Shown here: one piece after another, positions 47,901-56,900 of the stretch
Position numbering within the stretch: position 1 is the first letter of the stretch
Layout of the letters: the number at the start of each line of letters is the position of its first letter
Source: Steromphala cineraria
Taxonomy: Eukaryota > Mollusca > Gastropoda > Trochida > Trochidae
Direction of reading: 5' to 3'
Length of the DNA stretch: 64,000 bases
Assembly (NCBI GenBank): GCA_916613615.1
Contig: OU744735.1
Span: forward strand, 39,629,468 to 39,693,467
Translations under genes and position numbers: made by a program
Notes under the pieces: generated by a model
What the model was told of the DNA's origin: nothing
Seen by the model: the letters and a program-made list of their open reading frames with translations, nothing else
Database searches by the model: none

Positions 47901-50900
47901 GGCATATCCTCCTTTAAATGTTTATAATATTATAACAGCAATTTTTACACCATCCGTAACTTTTTTAAATTGTAATTAATAAGTATTTTACAAATTTTTG
48001 TTATTTTACAACCTATGCAATTGTCACTGCCATCCTTTTGAAAGCCTTCGCTACATGTGCATGTATGTGATCCATCAGTGTTTACGCAAATGCCATTCGT
48101 ACATGCGTTTTCATCTGCGCATTCATTGATATCTAAAATATAAAATCCATTGATTATGTAAAATAGTAATGAAGTGTATTTTTATTTAAGACATCTAGAA
48201 TAGATACTTCATTGTACATTCGATATCATTTAAATTTTGCCATAGTTCATTGCATGGAAATACATGTCTACTGATGTAAACTGATAAAATGCATAAAAAT
48301 TATTCTAATTTTGTTAGAATAGAATAATACCACAACTGTAATGACACAACCCTTCAATTTACCATTTTGATCATTCTTAACTTCTGCAACCTTAAGTTCC
48401 ATTTCTTAAGATTTGAATTTTAGAGTTTAACTGGTATATGACATCTACATTCATTATTGTAACATGAATTGGGTAAATACTTTATTCCGATGGGCTGATT
48501 AGAAAGATGAAAACCCGCAAATTGGCTAAGGCGAATCATGCAATGTTCTTCGATCAATTCTATTTTCCTTCAAACCTTCAAACCATTGTAAGATCGTATC
48601 GTTACCAGTAGAGCTAGTTTGTATTGTAGTGGAGTGGAGTGGAGCATGTGGAGTGGGGTGAGTGGCGTGGCGGGACGTGAAGTGGAGTGGCGTTGAGTGG
48701 AATGGACAGCGGAACAGCGAGGAGAGGAGTGAGTGGAGTGGAGTGGAAGAAGGGGGGGGGGGGGGGGGTGGGTGTTGAGTGGAGCGGAATGAGTGGAGTG
48801 GATTCGAGTAATTGGAGTGGATTGGAGTAAGTGGAGCGGATTGGAGTGAGTGGAGAGGCTTGAAGTGGATTGGGGCGAATTGGACTGAGTTGAGTGAGTT
48901 GAGGGAGTGGAGGAAGTTGAGTGGGTGGAGTGGGTGGAGTGGGAATTTAGTAAGAACGGTTATTCTATTTGTGTTCATTTATGTTTTCATTGTTCTGAGA
49001 TATAAGGTTTAATTTAGAAATTATGACTTACCCTGGCAAGTTTGGCCATCACCAGTGAAACCGGATTTGCATTGACATGAGTAGGAGGTGAAAGTGTTCG
49101 TGCACTCAGCATTTTCATCACAGGTGTTTTCAGATTGGCAATGATCTGCATGAGTAGACAGACGTTATAGAAACGAATAACTAAAATGTGCTTTTCAAAT
49201 CAGAATATTTTTTAGAGTGACGCTTTAATTCAAAATAGATGTCATTGGAATTTGTTAATAGAGTCTTAACAATATTATTAGGCACGCAAACGCAACATTT
49301 GAATATTTTGGTAAAAATACCACACTTTGAATTTCAATTGGAAAAACGTACATGTAGAAAAATCTTTGAGCATGTTATAAATGCAAATACGGGTACTTAA
49401 GCTCAGTATCAGTGGGAATAAAAATGTTGTCCTCCCATTCCGATCACTTTCAGATTACCCGTATAGATGCGATCTACAAGATCCCAAGACTGAATGAAGA
49501 ATATAGAGCCATTGGGCGTCTAGAAGGTGGAGAAAGTTAGTCATCAGTGTCTAGATGCTTCAACGTTTGCCAGAGTACTATTTCTCGTCTTTGGCGTACA
49601 GACACAACTCAAAAAAAGATCACTCAGATCAGGAGAATATCAGCGCAAACCATATTGAATCGCGGAGAAATGAACGCTACGTTCAATGTTGCATTCTTCC
49701 ACTCGACAGAGGAAGAATTGTCATGATGTGGGCAGGCATCTCTGGGATTGTGTTTGTGCAAGGGAATTTGACGTCTGTACACTACCGTTATGAAATCCTC
49801 AAACGTCCTATGCTTCAAGTCATACACATCAGAAGAGAGATTTTTCAGCAGGATAACCAGACCGTATACTGCACCATCCTCGATAATCCAACATTTTTGT
49901 TCCGATAATCTACACTACAAGCCCTGGAAAACATTACAAGGTTTTACCTCAAACCAAAGACCACCCTTTGCATCCAAGTTTATCCAATCAGAAACGAAAC
50001 GCAGACACTACTTGCGTAAACAACTCGACTAATCAAGTAAGCGTTTTGCTGAGTCATTGCAAAGGGAGAAAATTTGGTTCGAGGTAAAACCTCATAAAGT
50101 TTTCCAGGGCTTGTAGTGTAGATTTATCGGAACGAAAGCGCTGGATTATCGAGGATGATACTGCACTTGTCACAATCGACTATCTTGTGAACAATTATGT
50201 CAACGTGCTTCAATTGTCATCTAATTCGCTGGTTCTCAAACCGATCGTGCAACTTTTGAGCTATCCTTGACAAACGTCTACGACGTTGACAGCACCAACC
50301 ACAAATGCTTAAACAGCTAAGATTCGCAATGCAGGATGAGTGGGGAAGGATGCATCTTCCTACGCAAAGCCCAAACGCCAGTTACCGAACTGTCAGTTTT
50401 ATGCCTTGCTGCAGACACTTTACTTTTCTGTGCTTGCTCTCTTGCCTGTAGGGTCACTATAGCAGCACAGAAAAGTAAAGTGTCTGCAGCAAGGCATAAA
50501 ATGACAGTTCGGAAACTGGCGTTTTAGCCTATGCGTAGGAGTGAGTGAGTGAGTTGGTGTTTAACGTGTTTTGAACAATATTTCAGTTATTAAACACGTG
50601 GATGTTGCCATCCAAAAGAGAGTAGATAGATCAGAGAGAAAGGGATCGAAAGGATGAGAGGAAAGACGGAAAGAAAGGCATAGTGAGAGATAGAAAGCAG
50701 GTTTTAGAAGGACTCACATTTGGTCTGGCTTCTACCCGTCGACCTTTCCAGCTTGGGTGACCCTACCAGGAGCATGTAAGCTCCAGCTGGCATAGCTCTC
50801 GGGGTCGTCGAAGCACACAAACCACCACACCACGATAAGGTAATGAGTCCAGTGGGAGATGGGAAGGACGTTGCAACGCCAGTTTCGACGTTCTCGTCCA

Positions 50901-53900
50901 TGCCCAGGGGAAACAGTGCAGTGATTGATGCTCGAGGTGGCAACACAAGGTACTGAGTTTACGGAGGTGGACATCAGCAAGAACCGAAAATTACTGAATG
51001 CAGTGGAAGAAATTATGTCTTACCGTGTGCTAACTTTGGCAGTTGTACATTCAATATTTGTTGTGTCAACTCAGTTCATAAAACATTGGCATAAATATTG
51101 ATGTTTCTGTTATGCGGTTATGGGCCAATGTATATTCTTGCAGGCAACATTGGGTTTAAACTTTTCTGTTTGTCTTTTCTATATGTCAACCTTCAAAAAA
51201 AATTATCTCGGAAAAAATGAGTGCTGTATTGGTAGATATATCAATTCTATATTCGAAATAGGCGACTATTCCAATGTAATTGTCAAGAACATGAAAATGA
51301 GCATAAATAAAAAAAAGTAAAAAGATAAAGAAAAGTAACAAATACTTTCAAAGAACTTCTCCAGACGTTTTCTGGATATATGCATGAGGTCAGAAATTCT
51401 AAAATTTAGATTTGTTTCTACGGTTAATTGTTCTTTATCACATTTTCTGTGAAGCTCAATCAAAATGACCTATGTCGATTTTACCAACATTACTAATGTC
51501 TTTTACTTTTTAGACTAATTGCACAAATACACCAACCCTGTTCATATCTTAGTTTGTCATTGAGAAATAGTTTCCTTTATTTCAATAAAAACTGTTAGGT
51601 TTGTTGTCCAACTTTATGGTCATATTGTCGTAAGCATGATGAGTCGTGGTATAGTATGACATCAGTCTGATTAAAATAGGCCTTGTTCCGAGGAATAAAA
51701 TATTCAAAATATCAACTCTACGGAGATATAAAATCCTCTACACAAGGTATGACCGCTCCCCCGTAGATCGCATGGTTTTTACCAGTTTAGCGCAGCCGAA
51801 ACCCAGTTGTTAGCGGACCAATCACATCGTCTCAGTTATAAAGACCGCTAGTGGTGATCATGTTCAAAGAATTGTTAACAGGAGTTACCTAGCTACAGCC
51901 CCCAGCTGATACCGAAGGCTTTTCCCGGCGGCTTGTGATTTGTTTGCTGAGTAAATGTAAGGAAATGCGACCTACGGGACTGCGGTCGGACTCAGTGGAG
52001 GAAACCGATCAAAATAACAATTCGAGTAGTATTTTTAACTTTATTCCTCGGATCCAGGCCGATTCTAATCAGGTTGGTATGACGTTAAATGTTTTACCTG
52101 TTCGACTTCCGAAAGAGTTTCCAAAGTCAAGGCCTCCAAGGTTTGGCTGCACAACGGGAAGATTTCCTCCGACACTGCTGCCAGCCGCTTCCTCTTTTGT
52201 ATCTGGTGAATTAAAACACTCTGGTAAGTATGTATTAATTTTCAAATTAATATGATGAACATATCGTGATATGACAGTTTAGACCCCGGGTATATGTTAC
52301 AACCAACCTCCACTCACTTGACAAGCTGTGGAATTCATAAACTGTCTTTTATAAATTCAGGGATGGAACATTTCGCAAAAACATTGAAAATCGACTGTAA
52401 AAAAGATGAGCATGGCACAGCCTGCAATGGCACAGTGTTTCAACGAATCGGGTGTCTACGCTGGGTAATCTGGCGTACCAATGGAAATGCCAATTTTTCT
52501 GTTCAATTGCAATAAACCCTCACACTTAAGCCTGGTCTTAGAGACTAGTTTGAATATATATGAATGCCAAGAGATATACTCAAGACGTTTGTTAGAAGGT
52601 TCATAATATTTCTCAACATGAACAAGCCGTGGATTTTTACAGGGTATTCATGGAGATATTTAAAACACACCATAACAAGACTTTTGTTAGCACAACCCCT
52701 TGCAATTTGCCACTTGTCAAGGGTAAAAAGTACGTGAAAATAATATTTTTGAACTTGATCTTGTTTGTCATCATTGCTATCAGTTACCATCAGGTTGCCA
52801 AGATCTTATTACTCTGAAAAAAGGGTTTCTCCATTGGAGTATCAAGAGGTTTTTTTCACCGAGATTATATAAACATTCATGGGCCAGAAGCATGTAAAAA
52901 GATATCAGAGAACCGACACAATTATAATCTGGAGTACCTGCAGAAATACTGATTTCCAATTAAATGTATACCCTTTGATTACGTCCAATTGACTCTACCA
53001 TTGAAATGACAAACGTTTGATTTCAATTTAAACAATACAAAAACTTTGTGCTTATATAGTTTCTGAGAAAATTTTACCAGAAGGTAGGTCTGACAGATAT
53101 CAATAGCAAAGCCCACTAGTTAGAGAGGGTGCAGTGTATGTGTATGTACATATCAGGGAAAGGATCTAATAAAATCAACTCGGCCGACAAATTGGTTGAA
53201 AAAAAATGTCGGAGTGAGAAACTCCTGCAAAACTCAGGGCGTTGAATGAGGAGTGCAGATACAAATATGCTAGGGAGATAATATACAAGATTTAGTTTCT
53301 GTTCTACACACGAGAGATCATCAAAGGTAAAGGTTTCACTTACTGTTACAAGTTCCGGTTGATGAAAATTTGCCATCGGAACTGCATGTTTTTTTCAGGG
53401 GAGTTCTTGCTTCGGCTTCGAATCCCGCCTTCACATCACATTCATATACTTGAGTGATTGTTTGTTCACCGCCCATCGTGGGGTCGCCTTTCTCCAACCA
53501 TCCATCAGAAGAGGGGAAACTTTTGCATGTGGGATCTGATGGTAGAGAATGTTATTATGACGCTTATCTAGTGTAGGTGAGTAAGCATAAAATATAACCC
53601 TTCCCATATTCAACATACAGTCAACAAACTCTTAAAAATGGACTATGACTGTTCACACATTACTACTCTCTCAATATTGAAAGTTATAAACATGTTTTCT
53701 TTCAAAATTTTATCAAATTAATAAAGGTGTTTTCCCGGTCTAAGAATTTATCAAGACTTATTTTACGCAGTTTTAAAACAGAGTGGACGTGTAGAGCGGG
53801 AAGAAGATATATACATGCACCATGTTACAAAGTCATTTAAGGCCAAAATCAAGCAAAGGAGGTCGTCACCAAAATGCCAGACATACTCCAGGAAGATGGG

Positions 53901-56900
53901 GCCAGCAACGTCCTTCAAATTGTCGCTTATCTTCCCGCAGAGGCCAGGTCAGAGGCTGTAGACTTGTGGCTCAAGTTTGGACAAGGTGAACCTAGAGAAC
54001 CCACTTAAGGCTTGTGTTGAGACTGCCACACAGATGAACTTTCCTACAAACACCGAATTGTAGAGTACCCCAATCTAACCATGAGAATGGTGTACAAAGT
54101 GCTTGCAAGTCAATATGACACGATTGACTTTCTTTCACCCTTCATTGGACAAGCCATGGTTATTGTACAAGATCTATGGAAATCAAAGAGAGATTGGATT
54201 GATACCATTGAACGGACAACGTCATGACAGGGAGCTTCCTTGGGAAAGTGAGCTGACACGCATCCCTTTGATAACTCTACCAAGGTGCTATACTCCTCCA
54301 AAATTGATCCGGAGACCTCAACGAGACAATTACAGTTCATCTGTGATGCATCCAAAAGACTTTATGGATCAGTTGCCCATCAGTATGACCAAGTACATGT
54401 CAGCTTTGTGATGTCAAGATGTAGAGATGCACCAAAGAGACAGACAACGATACCATGTCAGGTGCTCAGTTGGCAGCCTGTTGCAGTCTCAGATAAGCCT
54501 ACCCATCCCAGCTACCTACTTTTGCAGTGACTCCACTAGAGTACTCACATGGCTGAAATCTGAATCCTGCAGATACAAGCTGTTGGCAGCAGAGTGGCAG
54601 AAATCCAAAACCTCACAGAGACATGCTGCTTGAGGTATGTGAACACACAGCATAACCCTGCTGATGACATTACCCAAGGACTGAGTATCACAGACCTAGT
54701 TGATGAAACACGATGGAGAAATGGTCCTGCCTTTCTGCGACAGTCAGAAGATGAATGGCCAGAACTTTCAACGAAGAGCTCCGATGAGCCTACAGAACTC
54801 AAGAAATCTGTTGTGTTGTCAAAATTGTGATACAGAAACCCAAGTTGCCAGACTCAATACAGTATGAATTATTGGAATTATTCATCATTGACGTAAAAAG
54901 GGTGCTTGACGGGGCGACCCCTGAAACGAAACAGTAACAACAACAACAGCGCTTCTCATAGGACTTTGACTGCCTTGAAGCACTACCACATGACAGTCGG
55001 CTCATCCAACTTGATCCTGAATATTACCCAGAACTTGACTTGATCCCTGTTTGTGGCAGACTGCGTCAAGTTGAATCCCTTGAACCGAACACAAAGAATC
55101 CCATAGTTCTTGACCCAAGTCATGAGATCACCAAGCTGATCATCAAGGACTCTGACCACAGACTCTTACACTATTGCCCAGAACGTCTTTTTGCAGATTG
55201 CCCAGAACGTCTTTTTGCAGAAATCATACGGAGATTCTCGATCCAGTGAGGCAGAGAGGCAATGCGACGTCACCAACGTAAGTGTTCCACATGCCAGAAA
55301 TATAAACCTCGCTACTCAGATGGCAGACCTAGCCAAGGCCATCTTCCCAAGTCAAGGTGAAAACGTATCGAGCAACTCTTGGTTTAGACCTTGCCTTTAC
55401 AAGGTAGAAAACTGGTGATCCGGTGCAGCGACACCTATCGTGATCAGGAGTTACGCCCCTTATAAGCTCTTTCAACAATAGCCAATGAAATTGCCGTTTA
55501 CATTCGGAACAAATTCAAAATACTAACAGACAATCTTTTTGAAAACTATCCAAGTGAAAGTTAATTTTAAACTTCAGTCCGCATGATTGTTTTCATGTTT
55601 TTGATGAGCACCGAGAATGCAGAGAAAACAAACATTAATGTATCACTCAAATAAAGTGTTTCTCTCCCTTGTAAAACGCATACAAACGTATTTTTTCAAA
55701 TCGGTTCATTTAACATGCTGTCTTCTGATTGGACTATTCTACTTCCGTGCAACGAGTTGAAATGCTAGCACAGAAATTACGGCCAATGATGTCAAGGGAG
55801 GAATTGGAAAGTTTAGAAACATTTTCGTTTTGCCCGTGACGTTGTGAAGATGAGCCAAGGCACTCCTCAGACTCTTCAAACCACCCTTCTCCTCAACCGG
55901 CGTAGACTGTATGGCCCTATGCAGGTGAAGATAGGAGGTCGTTCAGAGAAGCGACAGGGAGTGATTTTCAAATTTAGGACTACCCAAGCGGTACATCTTG
56001 ACCTCTTTGAGTTCATGGATTCGGATGCCTTTTTTTTGGCATTCAGCCGTTTTATATCCCAAAGAGGCAAACCTCATGAACTCCTGTCAGACTAAGGTAC
56101 CAACTTCAAAGGTGCTAACTCAGAACTACAAGACACATGGTCAAAGATGAAATCAGAACTCCTTGATCACCTTGTCAATCAGAAGGTTGAAGTTTTGTTC
56201 AATTCTCCACGTGCTCCAAATCATGGAGGCGTGTGGGAAAGGCAAATTAAATCTGTTAAACATGGCTTCAGAGTTTCAATTGGTAAACAGACTGTTACCG
56301 AAGAAACCTTACGAACTGTATTATATGAAGTTGAAGTCATTCGAATTGTGAACTCTAAGCCACGTTCCAATGTATCCTCAGACGCTAGAGATGTGGATCC
56401 AATCACACCCAACATTCTCCTTATGCGGCGGCATGATGCATCCCTACCATCCCTACCGCAAGTTGTGAATTCTGCAGATCAACTCCTAAGCCAGAAAAGA
56501 TGGCGATACAGACATGTCTTAGCGGATCACTTCTGGACCCATTTCATCAAATCCTATCTGTCTGACCTGCAGTTGCGTACCAAATGTCAGAAACCCATAG
56601 CTGACACAGAGGGAGGAGATGTAGTCATGAAAGTTGACTACCAGTCAACTCGGTCCCAATGGCCTGTGGGACGTGTGCAATCTAAATAAATTTAGATCAA
56701 CCGGTTTTTTATTTGGTCATACTGTTGATCTAAGATTGGCCCGTAAGGCGAGTCATCTCGCTGACCTCTGAAATCAGCCGCTCGGCCAATCAGAAAAGAT
56801 GCCCTAGCTGGCTGGAAGTTAAACAAACTCAGCAGCACATCTTTGAAATGGATGATGTTCGGAGCTCTTGTCATTCGGAGCGGAGCAGAGCGACCATTTC

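Larger units (their letters stand above)
53860..56690 (+). mobile_element. Second decayed BEL/Pao retrotransposon
   Basis: Order of pieces: post-RT segment (MRMVYKVLASQYD, near 54080), RNase H/A17-type region (YFCSDSTRVLTWLKSES, RYVNTQHNPADD, DLVDETRWRNGPAFL at about 54515-54780), zinc-binding integrase (CPERLFAEIIRRF and C-x-x-C near 55285), integrase core (about 55850-56240) and the C-terminal region to 56689. Multiple stops, a short tandem duplication of CCCAGAACGTCTTTTTGCAG near 55176-55220, and an unrelated insertion or unreadable stretch at about 55415-55840. No LTRs seen. Confidence 0.82.

Noticed and set aside
40900..48132. Regular repeats with near-constant spacing resembling a CRISPR-like array
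   Set aside because: Spacers are themselves conserved, the repeats encode EGF domains with splice sites, and the context is eukaryotic.
48526..48978. Pro/His/Ser-rich 150-residue frame on the minus strand
   Set aside because: Antisense of the GAGTG minisatellite and poly-G run.
53395..53480. Box-B-like GCTTCGAATCCCGCC as a tRNA gene
   Set aside because: No matching box A at proper spacing and no cloverleaf.
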